Numbered from the stretch's first letter, positions 33,978 through 43,408 are shown. The stretch is 64,000 bases of DNA from Streptomyces sp. GESEQ-35 (GCF_017948485.1 NZ_JAFFSX010000004.1:62001-126000), one strand, 5' to 3'. The notes: generated by a model from the sequence alone, not told the origin. A program made the numbers and translations.

Positions 33978-34487
33978 TCAGGTCGCCGCGTACTCGCCCA
34001 TGTCCTCACCGAGGAGTTCGCGCAGCCGGGCGAGGGCCCGGGTGCAACGCGTGCGCACCGCGGCCGAGCTGGTGTTCATCGCGTCGGCCGTCTCCTCGAT
34101 GCTGCGGTCCTCCCAGTAGCGCAGGACGACCACCGCACGGTCCTTGGCGGGCAGCCGCGCGAGCGCCTCCAGCAGGGTCAGCCGGAGGGTCGTGTCGCCG
34201 TCGGCGGCGTGCGGCGGCTCCGGCAGGACGTCCGTGGCGCGCTCGGTGCTGCTGCGGCGCCGCTGATGGGCGAGGAACGTGCGGGTGAGAACGGTCTGCG
34301 CGTACGCCGCCGGGTTGCCGACCCGGGACACCCGCCCCCATCTGACGTACAGCCGCCCCAGGGTCTCCTGCACCAGATCCTCGGCGAGATGCGTGTCCCC
34401 CGCGGTCAGCAGACACGCGGACCGGTAGAGATGCCCCGCTCGTGCCGCCGCGAAGTCCGCATACTCGTCCGCGCGGACCTGTCTCAT
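33978..34487 (-). CDS. ECF RNA polymerase sigma factor, SigE-family (Streptomyces/actinobacterial type)
   Basis: A 169-residue sigma factor with region 2 (DEYADFAAARAGHLYRSACL; AEDLVQETLGRLYVRWGRV) and region 4 (LEALARLPAKDRAVVVLRYW; SIEETADAMNTSSAAVRTRC). The ATG at 34487 is preferred because GGGGGAG lies a few bases upstream; an in-frame ATG at 34499 has no such site. It precedes the membrane anti-sigma-like gene by 53 bases on the same strand. It likely directs transcription of its own operon and of an envelope-related regulon. Confidence 0.92.
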   Translation of the reverse strand: MRQVRADEYADFAAARAGHLYRSACLLTAGDTHLAEDLVQETLGRLYVRWGRVSRVGNPAAYAQTVLTRTFLAHQRRRSSTERATDVLPEPPHAADGDTTLRLTLLEALARLPAKDRAVVVLRYWEDRSIEETADAMNTSSAAVRTRCTRALARLRELLGEDMGEYAAT

Positions 34488-34510
34488 GTACTCCCCCATC
34501 GCCGGCCGTC

Positions 34511-34547
34511 ACCCTATTGATGCGGTGGGCCCCGGGAAATGTTTCAC
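34511..34547 (-). promoter_or_regulatory. Candidate ECF-type autoregulatory promoter
   Basis: Minus-strand GTGAAAC (34547-34541) resembles an ECF -35 element, and TCAATAGGGT (34520-34511) lies about 20 bases beyond as a possible -10. No consensus for this sigma factor is known to me, so this is a weak call. Confidence 0.3.
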
Positions 34548-34632
34548 CCATTGACACGGAGATGAGCTCGGCGCCGGTGACGGAAGGGGGGCACCCGGCA
34601 CAGCGGCCGGGTGCCCCCCTCTCTCTCATCGG

Positions 34633-36318
34633 CTACGGCAGCCCGTGCACATGCGGTCCCACCGCGTTCGACCACGCGTTCCCCGCGGCCGCGTCCCAGT
34701 TGGTCGACCAGGTCATCGCGCCGCGCAGGTCGGGATACGTCCTGGACGGCTTGAAGGAACCGCAACCGGTGCCCTTCGCCAGACAGTCCAGCGCGCTGTT
34801 CACGACGGAGGGCGAGACATAGCCGCTGCCCGCGCCGCTGGTCGAGGCCGGCAGACCCAGCCCCACCTGGGACGGCGAGAGGCCACCCTCCAGCTGGATG
34901 CAGGCCAGGGCCGTCAGGAAGTCCACCGAACCCTGGCTGTAGACCTTGCCGTCGCAGCCGAGCATCGAACCGCTGTTGTAGTACTGCATGTTGACGACCG
35001 TGAGGATGTCCTTGATGTTCAGGGCCGTCTGGAAGTAGCCGTTGGACGTCGACTGCATGTCGATCGTCTGCGGGGCCATCGTGATGACCAGCGACGAGCC
35101 CGCCTGCGACGACAGCGAACGCAGCGCCTGCGACATGTAGGTCGCGTTGATGCCGTTCTCCAGGTCGATGTCGACGCCGTCGAAGCCGTACGTCTGCATC
35201 AGCGAGTACACGGAGTTGGCGAAGTTCGTCGCGGAGGCGGAGTCGTTGATCGACACCGTGCCGTTCTGGCCGCCGACCGAGACGATGACCTTCTTCCCGG
35301 CCGCCTGCTTCGCCTGCACGTCCGCCTTGAACTGGTCGACGGTGTAGCCGCCGAGCCCGGCCGAGTCCAGGTTGAAGGTCACCGCGCCCGGCGTCGTCGT
35401 CGCGTCCGCGAAGGCCACCGCGATGATGTCGTACTGGGACTGCACGTCCGACAGTTTCTGGACCGTGGCGCCGTTGTTGAAGTTCTGCCAGTAACCGGTC
35501 ACGGCGTGCTTCGGCAGGGCCGGGCCCACCGGAGTGGCCGTCGTCCTCCCCGTCACCGCCGTCGACTTCACCGACTCACCGGCCGCGTTGGTCGCGGTGA
35601 CCTGGAAGGAGTACGAGGTGGAGGCGGCCAGGCCGGTGACCGTGGCCGACGTTCCCGTCACCGCCGTCACCTTCGCACCGTCCCGGTAGACGGTGTAACC
35701 CGTCGCTCCCGAGACCGTGTTCCAGGCGAGGGACACGGAGGTCGAGCTGGTGCCCGACACGGACAGGCCGGCCGGCGCACCCGGAATCGTCGGCGCCGGA
35801 TCGGTCCCGCCGCCCCCGTCCGGCCCGTACACGGACAGGTCGTCGACGTAGTACGCGGCCTGTCCGTACCAGCCGTGCGTGTACACCGTCACCGACGTCG
35901 TCGAGGCGCCCGTCGTGAAGGACGTCGTCAGCTGCTTCCAGCTCGTCGAGTCGGGCGTCCAGGTCGACACGTCCGTGGTACCGGTGCCGGTCACGCCCAG
36001 ATACGAGTACCCGCCCTGCACCCAGGCGCTCAGCGCATACGTCGAGTTGGGCTTGACGGCCACCGTCTGGGTGCATCTGGCGTTGTCCTGCCCGGCCGGC
36101 GTCGCCTTCAGCGCGGTCGCGCCGGTGCGGACGGGGGAGGAGACCGTCGCACCGCTGCTCGCGGAACAGGTCCAGTTGCTCAGGCCGGACTCGAAGCCGG
36201 CGTTCTTGGCGTTGTTGACGTCGGCGGCGGACGCCTGGCCCGCACTGGTGAGGGAGAGGGCGAGGGCGGCGGTGACGGCTCCCGCCCAGAGTCGTATCGA
36301 TCGTGTCTGTGGGGACAT
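34633..36318 (-). CDS. Secreted chitinase: carbohydrate-binding module, FnIII, GH18 catalytic domain
   Basis: A 561-residue enzyme hydrolysing chitin by substrate-assisted catalysis. Signal peptide 1-31 (cut near QASA-ADV), a CBM4/9-like beta sandwich (33-165), a Gly/Pro linker, one FnIII domain (about 181-262), and a GH18 barrel (about 270-561) with active-site motif DGVDIDLE (380-387), preceded by KKVIVSVGGQNG. All catalytic acids are present. The ATG at 36318 is supported by the signal peptide, but there is no Shine-Dalgarno sequence. A DasR-type palindrome sits in the promoter, implying induction by chitin-derived aminosugars. Confidence 0.94.
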   Translation of the reverse strand: MSPQTRSIRLWAGAVTAALALSLTSAGQASAADVNNAKNAGFESGLSNWTCSASSGATVSSPVRTGATALKATPAGQDNARCTQTVAVKPNSTYALSAWVQGGYSYLGVTGTGTTDVSTWTPDSTSWKQLTTSFTTGASTTSVTVYTHGWYGQAAYYVDDLSVYGPDGGGGTDPAPTIPGAPAGLSVSGTSSTSVSLAWNTVSGATGYTVYRDGAKVTAVTGTSATVTGLAASTSYSFQVTATNAAGESVKSTAVTGRTTATPVGPALPKHAVTGYWQNFNNGATVQKLSDVQSQYDIIAVAFADATTTPGAVTFNLDSAGLGGYTVDQFKADVQAKQAAGKKVIVSVGGQNGTVSINDSASATNFANSVYSLMQTYGFDGVDIDLENGINATYMSQALRSLSSQAGSSLVITMAPQTIDMQSTSNGYFQTALNIKDILTVVNMQYYNSGSMLGCDGKVYSQGSVDFLTALACIQLEGGLSPSQVGLGLPASTSGAGSGYVSPSVVNSALDCLAKGTGCGSFKPSRTYPDLRGAMTWSTNWDAAAGNAWSNAVGPHVHGLP

Positions 36319-36327
36319 GACAACAAG

Positions 36328-36353
36328 TTGGTCCAGACCAATTGCGTTGTCAA
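36328..36353 (-). promoter_or_regulatory. Chitinase promoter with DasR-type operator (dre)
   Basis: TTGGTC-CA-GACCAA (36328-36341) is a perfect palindrome matching the core of the DasR-responsive element (TGGTCTAGACCA-like) and the TGGTCCAGACC motif of Streptomyces chitinase promoters. On the minus strand it lies directly after a TTGACA -35 box (36353-36348), in the -35/-10 spacer, where a bound repressor would block polymerase. Confidence 0.8.
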
Positions 36354-36551
36354 GAGGTGCCGCCGAGATGCTCAACCTGCCCCGTTTTGACAGGTGTTGT
36401 GCAACGCCAGTTGCTTCGCAGCTACAGAAACGCTGTTCTCCGGTCATAGAGGCGTGGTTACAGTGCTCAGGTAGTCACGCTGTGAAGTCGACTCGGTGTG
36501 CCGGAGTAACACCGGCGGGCCGACAGGGGCGGGTGAACCGGGGAGCTGCAC

Positions 36552-37436
36552 GTGCCAACTGCCATTGCCGTGACCAGTGCCGACCTGGCGCTGCCGGCTC
36601 ACGACGAGCGAACCGTGCCCGCGGTCGTGCTCCAGGACCTGGACCGGCAGTCGCTGGACCGGTCGCTGGGCGCTGTGCAGACGCTGATCGACCAGCACGG
36701 GCATGTCATCGTCATGTGCTCGCAGGCGGTTCCCTCTGCCGTGGTGCAGCGGCTGCACACCGTACGGTCCCTGCTGGAGAGTGACCGGATCGCCCTGTTC
36801 CGTCCCCCGCTGCCCCCGCTCGGACTCGCTGTCCTGGCCCGTCAGTTGAGACAGCTCGCGTCCTGCGACCTCGGCCCGGGTGTGCTCGCCTCGGCCGGCC
36901 GGCTGCTCACGCACTACATCCACGCGGGCGCGCTGCTCGGCTCCGTCGCCCGCCTCGATCGCGTCCCCGTCGGCCTGAAGTCGCACGCCAAGTCCTGGGT
37001 GCCCGGCAGCCAGTTCGGAGTGATGGCCCATCCCGAGCCGCAACTGGTGAAGGTCGAGCCCGGGGCCGGGCTGACCGGCCCGGAGTTCGCCACCTGGATG
37101 CTGGTCGCCAAGGGCCAGTTGCAGTCGGACTGGGTCACGGAGAGCCTGGCGAAGTCCTGGCAGGTCCAGGGGCTGCGTGAGGCCGTACTGCCCGCCGAGT
37201 CCCCGCACTGGTGGGGGACCGGCAAGCTGATCGAGTTCTGTTCGTTCCTGCCCGACCTGTCGGTCCTCTATCAACTGGTCGCCTCGGTGCGGCAGAACGT
37301 CTGCCACTGGTGCGGCATCGACGTCATCGGCGACCGTTGTGTCTTCTGCTCCGCGACCCCACCCGTCCTCGAGAACCAGAACGGGAGCCCGAAGCAGATT
37401 CAGTACCAGAACCGGAAACAGATAACAGCAGGCTGA
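36552..37436 (+). CDS. tad-locus protein with C-terminal zinc-ribbon-like motif
   Basis: A 294-residue soluble protein starting at a GTG with GGGGAG upstream. The C-terminal CHWCGIDVIGDRCVFC has the CxxC...CxxC spacing of a zinc ribbon and is followed by a Gln/Asn-rich tail. The rest (VPAVVLQDLDRQSLDRSLGA; GPEFATWMLVAKGQLQSDWV) does not match a family I can name. It is 71 bases upstream of cpaB in the same direction and is plausibly the first gene of the tad operon; a regulatory or assembly-adaptor role is only a guess. Confidence 0.75.
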   Translation: MPTAIAVTSADLALPAHDERTVPAVVLQDLDRQSLDRSLGAVQTLIDQHGHVIVMCSQAVPSAVVQRLHTVRSLLESDRIALFRPPLPPLGLAVLARQLRQLASCDLGPGVLASAGRLLTHYIHAGALLGSVARLDRVPVGLKSHAKSWVPGSQFGVMAHPEPQLVKVEPGAGLTGPEFATWMLVAKGQLQSDWVTESLAKSWQVQGLREAVLPAESPHWWGTGKLIEFCSFLPDLSVLYQLVASVRQNVCHWCGIDVIGDRCVFCSATPPVLENQNGSPKQIQYQNRKQITAG

Positions 37437-37507
37437 GCCCGCACCATCGCACCACCGCACCACTCGACTCCGCTCGACCTATACCCCCCAATGAGGTTGT
37501 ACGGTTC

Positions 37508-38215
37508 ATGAACTCCCGTCAGCGCCGCGGCGTGATACTCCTGCTCCTGTCGGTCCTGTGCGCCCTCGGCGCGTTCGCCGGCGTTCTCTCCGTCGTCAAC
37601 GACGTGGAGTCCAAGGTCGGTCCCGAGGTCACCGCCTATCGGGTCAAGACGAACGTGAAGCCCTACGAGACCCTCAGCGCGGGCCAGTTCGAGAAGACCG
37701 AGATGCCCGAGCGCTGGCTGTCCGACACGGCCGTCACCGATCTGAGGCAGATCGACGGCAAGATCGCCGTGACGCCCCTCAAGAAGGGCTCCCTGCTACA
37801 GAGCGACATGATCGTCGACCAGCCCGCCCTCCAGCCCGGGCAGCAGGAGGTCGCCATCATGATCGACGCGGCGACCGGCGTCGCCGGCAAGATCACGCCG
37901 AACTCCACGGTCAACGTGTACGCCACCTTCGAGGGCGCGCGTGAGGGCGACCCCGATCAGTCCAAGATCATCGTGACGAACGCCAGGGTCCTCGACGTCG
38001 GCCGGCTCACCGCCCTCGAACCGGACGGAAACGACCAAACCCGGGACGCCACCGAAGCCGTCCCGATCACCTTCGCACTGTCCACCATCGACGCCCAGCG
38101 CATCACGTACGCGGAGTCGTTCGCCCAGCGGGTCCGGCTCGCACTGGTCGCGCCCGGCGGCGACACCACGGTCCCCGAGTCCGACCGGACGTACGAACTC
38201 GCGAAGGACAAGTGA
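37508..38215 (+). CDS. cpaB: Flp pilus assembly protein CpaB/RcpC (SAF domain)
   Basis: A 235-residue protein with an N-terminal membrane anchor (GVILLLLSVLCALGAFAGVL) and a SAF domain (TNVKPYETLSAGQFEKTEMP; ITPNSTVNVYATFEG). CpaB homologues form part of the periplasmic or wall-side tad channel; in a Gram-positive cell it would sit outside the membrane. ATG at 37508 with GAGG upstream. Followed by tadZ 9 bases later. Confidence 0.88.
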   Translation: MNSRQRRGVILLLLSVLCALGAFAGVLSVVNDVESKVGPEVTAYRVKTNVKPYETLSAGQFEKTEMPERWLSDTAVTDLRQIDGKIAVTPLKKGSLLQSDMIVDQPALQPGQQEVAIMIDAATGVAGKITPNSTVNVYATFEGAREGDPDQSKIIVTNARVLDVGRLTALEPDGNDQTRDATEAVPITFALSTIDAQRITYAESFAQRVRLALVAPGGDTTVPESDRTYELAKDK

Positions 38216-38224
38216 GAGGCCCGC

Positions 38225-39466
38225 ATGCCCACGAGGATCCTCCCGGCGGTCGGTGACGCGGACGCGGTCCGGTCCCTCACGACCCTCCTCAGCCAGCTCC
38301 CGGACGCCGAGCCGGTCGCCCCGGTGGTCGACTCCACCCAGCTCGTCGACACCCTCGCCCGCCTCGCCGCCGAGTCGGTCGACGAACTGCCCGAGGTCGT
38401 CGTCGTCCACGAGCGCATCGGCCCGGTCCCCGCGCTGGAACTGATCCGCGACGTCGCCCTGCGCTTCCCGGCCGTAGGCGTCATCCTCGTCACGTCCGAC
38501 GCCAGCCCCGGCCTCTTCCAGGCCGCCATGGACTACGGCGCGCGGGGCCTTGTGGCGTTGCCGCTGAGCTACGAGGAACTGGCCAGCCGCGTCCGCGCCG
38601 TCGCCCAGTGGTCGGCCGGCGTACGGCGCCATCTGGGCGGCGCGGTCGACGTGTTCACCGGCGTGGGCGGCACGGTGGTCACGGTGAGCGGCGCGAAGGG
38701 CGGCGTGGGGACGACCCTGACGGCGATCCAACTGGCCCTCGCCGCCCAGGCGTCGGGCCGGTCGGCGGCCCTGGTGGACATGGACCTCCAGGCCGGCGAC
38801 GTCGCCTCCTACCTGGACATCCAGTTCCGCCGCTCGGTCGCCGACCTCGCCACCATCACCGACATATCCCCGCGCGTCCTGGCCGACGCCGTCTTCCGCC
38901 ACGACACCGGCGTCGCGCTGCTGCTCGCCCCCGGCGAAGGCGAACGCGGTGAGGAGGTCACCGACCGCGCCGCCCGCCAGATCGTCACCGCCCTGCGCGC
39001 CCGCTACGAGGTCGTCGTCATCGACTGCGGCGCCCAGGTGGGCGGCGCGAGCGCGGCGGCGATCGAGGCGGCGGACACGGCCCTGCTGGTCACCACCCCG
39101 GACGTGGTCTCCGTCCGCGGCGCCAAACGCACCGTACGCATGTGGGACCGGCTCCAGATCCGCAAGGCCGAGGAGACGACCGTCGTCGTCAACCGCCACA
39201 CCCGCGGTACGGAGATACAGCCCCCGCTGATCCAGAAGATCACCGGGACCGCGCTGGCCGCCACGGCCGTCCCCGCCAACTTCAAGGAACTCCAGGCCGT
39301 GGTCGACGCGGGCCGCGTCCACGAACTCGACAACAGGAGCACGGTCAAGCAGGCCCTGTGGGGCCTCGCGGGTGAACTCGGCCTGGTGAACGTCCCCGAA
39401 GGCGACGCCCGGCGGGGCGGGCGGGGGGCGGTCGGCTTCCGGCGGCGGAAGGACGCAGGGGGATGA
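38225..39466 (+). CDS. tadZ: TadZ/CpaE-like ATPase (receiver-like domain plus MinD/ParA-type ATPase)
   Basis: A 413-residue protein that localises the tad machine in characterised systems. Residues 1-125 form an atypical receiver-like domain (ELPEVVVVHERIG; VGVILVTSDASPG; GARGLVALPLSYEEL). The ATPase domain carries the deviant Walker A VSGAKGGVGTTLTAIQLALA, then ALVDMDLQAGDVASYL and VVIDCGAQVGG. The Arg/Gly-rich C-terminus (GDARRGGRGAVGFRRRKD) is unusual. Its stop overlaps the next start as ATGA. Confidence 0.9.
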   Translation: MPTRILPAVGDADAVRSLTTLLSQLPDAEPVAPVVDSTQLVDTLARLAAESVDELPEVVVVHERIGPVPALELIRDVALRFPAVGVILVTSDASPGLFQAAMDYGARGLVALPLSYEELASRVRAVAQWSAGVRRHLGGAVDVFTGVGGTVVTVSGAKGGVGTTLTAIQLALAAQASGRSAALVDMDLQAGDVASYLDIQFRRSVADLATITDISPRVLADAVFRHDTGVALLLAPGEGERGEEVTDRAARQIVTALRARYEVVVIDCGAQVGGASAAAIEAADTALLVTTPDVVSVRGAKRTVRMWDRLQIRKAEETTVVVNRHTRGTEIQPPLIQKITGTALAATAVPANFKELQAVVDAGRVHELDNRSTVKQALWGLAGELGLVNVPEGDARRGGRGAVGFRRRKDAGG

Positions 39467-39837
39467 GGATCAGAGCGCGGGACGACGGTCAGGTCACCAT
39501 CGAGTTCCTCGGCATGACCCCGCTGATCATCCTCACGCTGGTGCTGATGTGGCAGTTCGTGCTGCTGGGGTACACGTACACGCTGGCTGGGAATGCTGCG
39601 GATGAGGCGGTGCGGGCGGGGACGGCGGTTCCGGAGGGTGCGCGGCAGGCCGCGTGTCAGCAGGCGGGTCTGGACAAGCTGCCGGACGCGTGGAGCGGCG
39701 AGGTGGACTGCGGGACCGAGGGCGGTTTCGTCAAGGCCACCGTCACGCTCCATGTCCCCGTCCTCTTCCCGGGCTCGATCGGCTTCCCCTTCGACGTGGA
39801 GGGCCACGCGGGTGCCGTGGAGGAGGTGAAGGACTGA
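39463..39837 (+). CDS. TadE-like minor pilin (first)
   Basis: A 124-residue pseudopilin-like protein: a short charged leader, then GQVTIEFLGMTPLIILTLVL with the conserved Glu at +5 typical of TadE/TadF, and a soluble C-terminal domain with two cysteines. It should be processed by a prepilin peptidase, which is not encoded in this window. Coupled to tadZ by ATGA. Confidence 0.88.
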   Translation: MRIRARDDGQVTIEFLGMTPLIILTLVLMWQFVLLGYTYTLAGNAADEAVRAGTAVPEGARQAACQQAGLDKLPDAWSGEVDCGTEGGFVKATVTLHVPVLFPGSIGFPFDVEGHAGAVEEVKD

Positions 39838-39838
39838 G

Positions 39839-40189
39839 ATGTCGTACGACGGTAAGGGCCGCGATCGCGGTCAAGTAGCCATCGAGTACCTCGGCTTCAT
39901 CCCGATCCTGATCCTCGTCGCGCTGGCGGGGGTGCAGATCGGGCTGATCGCCTACGCCGGACAGCAGGCCGGTACGGCGGCCCGGGCCGGGGCGCGTGCC
40001 GCCTCGCTCGACGAGAGCGCCCAGCAGGGCTGCGTGAACGCGATCAGCGACTGGCTGTCCGTCTCCTGTTCCGCGGCGGAGGGCGGCGACGAAGTCACGG
40101 TCACGGCCGTCGTCGGCATCCCGGACTTCGTCCCCGGCTGGGACTTCGGGGACGCCACCAAGACCGCCACCATGCCGCTGGACCACTGA
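39839..40189 (+). CDS. TadE-like minor pilin (second)
   Basis: A 116-residue protein with GQVAIEYLGFIPILILVALA, a TadE-type hydrophobic helix with Glu at +5, and two cysteines in the soluble part (QQGCVNAI, VSCSAAEGG). It starts one base after the stop of the first TadE-like gene. The two probably form a minor pilin pair. Confidence 0.88.
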   Translation: MSYDGKGRDRGQVAIEYLGFIPILILVALAGVQIGLIAYAGQQAGTAARAGARAASLDESAQQGCVNAISDWLSVSCSAAEGGDEVTVTAVVGIPDFVPGWDFGDATKTATMPLDH

Positions 40190-40200
40190 GGAGTACGACG

Positions 40201-41538
40201 ATGAGCCTGCGGTCCCGCATCAACACCCCGGAGGAGAACGGCAGCCGGGGCGAGGACGGCCACCTGGTCGCCTCGTACCGGGCGAAACTCCTGGAGGAGA
40301 TCGACCTCGCGGAGATGAGCGCGCTCGCCATGGCCGAGCGCAGAGCGCGTCTTGAGCGCGTCCTCGGCCACATCATCAGCCGTGAGGGCCCGGTCCTTTC
40401 GACGGTCGAACGCGCGCAGCTGATCCGCCGCGTGGTCGACGAGGCACTCGGCCTCGGCATCCTGGAGCCGCTGCTCGAAGACGCGTCGATCACGGAGATC
40501 ATGGTGAACGGCCCGGACGCGATCTTCGTGGAACGCGGCGGACGCGTCGAGCAGTTGCCGCTCCGCTTCCCCTCCCACGACCAGCTGATGCAGACGATCG
40601 AGCGGATCGTGTCGACGGTCAACCGGCGCGTCGACGAGTCGAACCCGATGGTCGACGCACGGCTGCCGTCCGGTGAGCGCGTGAACGTGATCATCCCACC
40701 GCTGTCGCTCACCGGCGCCACCCTCACCATCCGCCGCTTCCCCCGCTCCTTCACGCTCCAGGAGCTGATCGGCTTCGGCTCGCTCGACGAGCACATGCTG
40801 TATCTGCTGGCGGGGCTGGTGCAGGCACGGTGCAACATCATCGTCTCGGGAGCGACGGGCACCGGAAAGACAACGCTGCTGAACGCCCTGTCGGGGCTCA
40901 TCCCCGAGACCGAGCGCATCATCACCATCGAGGACTCGGCGGAACTCCAGCTCCAGCAGTCGCATGTGATCCGCCTGGAGGCCCGCCCGCCGAACGTGGA
41001 GGGCAAGGGCCACGTCACCATCCGCGATCTGGTCCGCAACTCCCTGCGGATGCGCCCGGATCGCATCGTCGTCGGCGAGGTCCGCGGCGGCGAGTCCCTG
41101 GACATGCTCCAGGCGATGTCGACGGGCCACGACGGCTCCCTCGCCACGGTCCACGCCAACAGCGCGGAGGACGCGCTGACGCGCCTCCAGACCCTCGCCT
41201 CCATGTCGGACGTGGAGGTCCCCTTCGTGGCACTCCACGACCAGATCAACAGCGCGGTCGACGTCATCATCCAGCTCACCCGCTTCCCGGACGGCGCCCG
41301 CCGCATCACGGAGATCGCGATCCTCGACAGCCACGGCGGCGAGCCGTACCGCATCGCGACGGTGGCCCGCTTCGACGCCCAGCCGATGACCCACGACGGC
41401 CGGGTCCACGGCAGCTACACCCACTTCCCGCTCCCGCGCCGCACGGCCGACCGCCTCTACATGGCGAGCCAGCCCATACCCCAGGCCTACGGCGTCGCCC
41501 TCACGCCGGCTCAGCTGTCCACCCGAGAAGCCAGGTAG
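40201..41538 (+). CDS. tadA: TadA/CpaF secretion ATPase
   Basis: A 445-residue hexameric ATPase that powers pilus extension and probably retraction. Walker A is VSGATGTGKTTLLNAL, the Asp box is ITIEDSAELQL, Walker B is RPDRIVVGEVRGGESLD, and the His box is STGHDGSLATVHANS. The N-terminal helical domain (LLEDASITEIMVNGPDAIFVE) matches the family. RBS AGGAG. Confidence 0.96.
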   Translation: MSLRSRINTPEENGSRGEDGHLVASYRAKLLEEIDLAEMSALAMAERRARLERVLGHIISREGPVLSTVERAQLIRRVVDEALGLGILEPLLEDASITEIMVNGPDAIFVERGGRVEQLPLRFPSHDQLMQTIERIVSTVNRRVDESNPMVDARLPSGERVNVIIPPLSLTGATLTIRRFPRSFTLQELIGFGSLDEHMLYLLAGLVQARCNIIVSGATGTGKTTLLNALSGLIPETERIITIEDSAELQLQQSHVIRLEARPPNVEGKGHVTIRDLVRNSLRMRPDRIVVGEVRGGESLDMLQAMSTGHDGSLATVHANSAEDALTRLQTLASMSDVEVPFVALHDQINSAVDVIIQLTRFPDGARRITEIAILDSHGGEPYRIATVARFDAQPMTHDGRVHGSYTHFPLPRRTADRLYMASQPIPQAYGVALTPAQLSTREAR

Positions 41539-41548
41539 GACCCTCCCG

Positions 41549-42490
41549 ATGGAACTCGACACCCTAGTCACGCTCACCACCGGCACAGCGCTGCTGACCT
41601 GCGTTCTCTTCGTGGTGGGCCTGCACTTCTACGCGGCAGGCAAGGCGCAGCGGGCGGCCCTCGTGGAGCGGCTGTCGGCCACCGGCCAACTGCCCGTCGG
41701 CCGCCGGCGCCGCTTCCGGAACATGGACCGCCGGCTGCGCCGTACGAAGCTGGGCAAGGACCTGGAACTCCGTCTGGCGGCCACGGGCCTGGACGTCACC
41801 CCGGGCGAGTTCTTCGCCTACATGCTCGCGACGGTCGCGGGCCTGTGGCTGATCGGCCAGGCGACCCTGGCCCCCTTCTTCGGCCCGCTGGCCGGAGCGC
41901 TGGGGGTGTGGGTGGCGATCCAGTTCCTCAACTGGCAGCGGCAGAAGCGGATCGAGAAGTTCATCAACCAGCTCCCGGAGCTGGCCCGCATCCTGGCGAA
42001 CGCGACACAGGCGGGCCTGGCGCTGCGTACGGCGATCGGGATGGCGGCGGAGGAGCTGGAGGCGCCGGCCGGGGAGGAACTGGGGAAGGTGGCGAACCAG
42101 TTGGCGGTGGGCGCGTCGATGGACGACGCGCTGGGGGAGCTGGCGGATCGGCTCCCCTCACGTGAGCTGGTGGTCCTGGTGACGACCCTGGTGCTGTCGA
42201 ACCGGGCGGGCGGTCAGGTGGTGAGCGCCCTGCGGAACCTGACCGAGACGCTGGAAGAGCGCAAGGAGACGAGGCGCGAGGTCCGTACCCAGCTCTCCCA
42301 GGTCACCATGACGTCGTACGCCGTCCCCGCGCTGGGCGTGGGCGCGCTGTTCCTGATGAACGGGGTGAAGGACGGGGCCCTGGACCGAATGACGGGCTCA
42401 CCGATGGGACAAGGGGCGGTGATCGTCGCGTTCGCGCTGTACGCGATCGGCTTCATCATGATCCGCCGGTTGTCGCGGATCGACGTCTGA
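41549..42490 (+). CDS. tadB: TadB inner-membrane platform protein (T2SS-F domain)
   Basis: A 313-residue protein with N-terminal and C-terminal membrane helices around a T2SSF cytoplasmic domain (RIEKFINQLPELARILANAT; LADRLPSRELVVLVTTLVLS; LRNLTETLEERKETRREVRT). It interacts with TadC and TadA in the pilus motor. It follows tadA after 10 bases. Confidence 0.93.
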   Translation: MELDTLVTLTTGTALLTCVLFVVGLHFYAAGKAQRAALVERLSATGQLPVGRRRRFRNMDRRLRRTKLGKDLELRLAATGLDVTPGEFFAYMLATVAGLWLIGQATLAPFFGPLAGALGVWVAIQFLNWQRQKRIEKFINQLPELARILANATQAGLALRTAIGMAAEELEAPAGEELGKVANQLAVGASMDDALGELADRLPSRELVVLVTTLVLSNRAGGQVVSALRNLTETLEERKETRREVRTQLSQVTMTSYAVPALGVGALFLMNGVKDGALDRMTGSPMGQGAVIVAFALYAIGFIMIRRLSRIDV

Positions 42491-42506
42491 GGCGGGGGAG
42501 AAGGAC

Positions 42507-43394
42507 ATGGCACTCCTACTGGCCCTGCTCATGGGCCTCGGCATCTGGGGCGTCTTCGCCGGCATCCGCATGTACCGCGCGGACGCGAAACTCCCCAGCG
42601 ACCTGGCGCTGGCCCTGGAGGTCGGCGCCACCAGGACGGGCGCGGTCGACTCCCTGATCGACCGCCTCGGCATGCGGTACGCGCCCGCGGTCCTCCGGCT
42701 GATGGGTCCGAAGCAGGTGGCCAAGTACCGCCGCAAGATCGACCTGGCGGGCAACCCCGGCGGCCTGACCATCAACCGCTACGCGGCACGCAGGGCGGTC
42801 TACGGCGCGCTGGGCGGCGTCGGCTGCCTGGTGTTCGTGCTGCGCGGCCAGTACCTGGTGGCGCTGCTCCTGCTCGCCTTCGGGGCGTTCTGGACGGAGG
42901 TCGGAATCTGGTCGGCGATCCGTATCCGCAAGGACGTGATCGAGCGGACGCTGCCCGACTTCCTGGACGTCCTGGCGGTGGTGGTGAGCGCGGGCTTGGG
43001 CTTCCGCCAGGCCCTGGACCGAGTCGCCTCCCGGTACGAAGGCCCCTGGGCGGACGAACTCCGCATCACGCTGCGCCAGATGGACCTCGGCATGAGCCGC
43101 CGCCAGGCCTTCGCGGAACTCAGGCGACGCAACGACTCCGAGCAGGTCGCGATGTTCGTGACGGCGTTGCAGCAGGGGGAGGAGCTGGGTGCGCCGATCG
43201 TCGACACGCTGGTGTCGCTGGCCAAGGACATGCGCCGTACGGATGCGCAGAACGCCCGCCGCAAGGCGGCCAGGGCCGTCCCCAAGGCCACCTTGATGAT
43301 CACCACCTTCATGGTGCCGGCCACGATGATCCTGCTCGGGGCGGGGTTGTTGCTCGGGTCGGGGACGGACTTCGGGTCGATCACAGGGGAGTAG
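42507..43394 (+). CDS. tadC: TadC inner-membrane platform protein (T2SS-F domain)
   Basis: A 295-residue partner of TadB with the same architecture (LPDFLDVLAVVVSAGLGFRQ; ALDRVASRYEGPW; TLVSLAKDMRRTDAQNARRK; LMITTFMVPATMILLGAGLL). Ribosome-binding site GGGGGAGAAGG. Followed 14 bases later by the sensor kinase gene, so the kinase is part of the same transcription unit. Confidence 0.93.
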   Translation: MALLLALLMGLGIWGVFAGIRMYRADAKLPSDLALALEVGATRTGAVDSLIDRLGMRYAPAVLRLMGPKQVAKYRRKIDLAGNPGGLTINRYAARRAVYGALGGVGCLVFVLRGQYLVALLLLAFGAFWTEVGIWSAIRIRKDVIERTLPDFLDVLAVVVSAGLGFRQALDRVASRYEGPWADELRITLRQMDLGMSRRQAFAELRRRNDSEQVAMFVTALQQGEELGAPIVDTLVSLAKDMRRTDAQNARRKAARAVPKATLMITTFMVPATMILLGAGLLLGSGTDFGSITGE

Positions 43395-43408
43395 AGGGGG
43401 CGAGGGGC

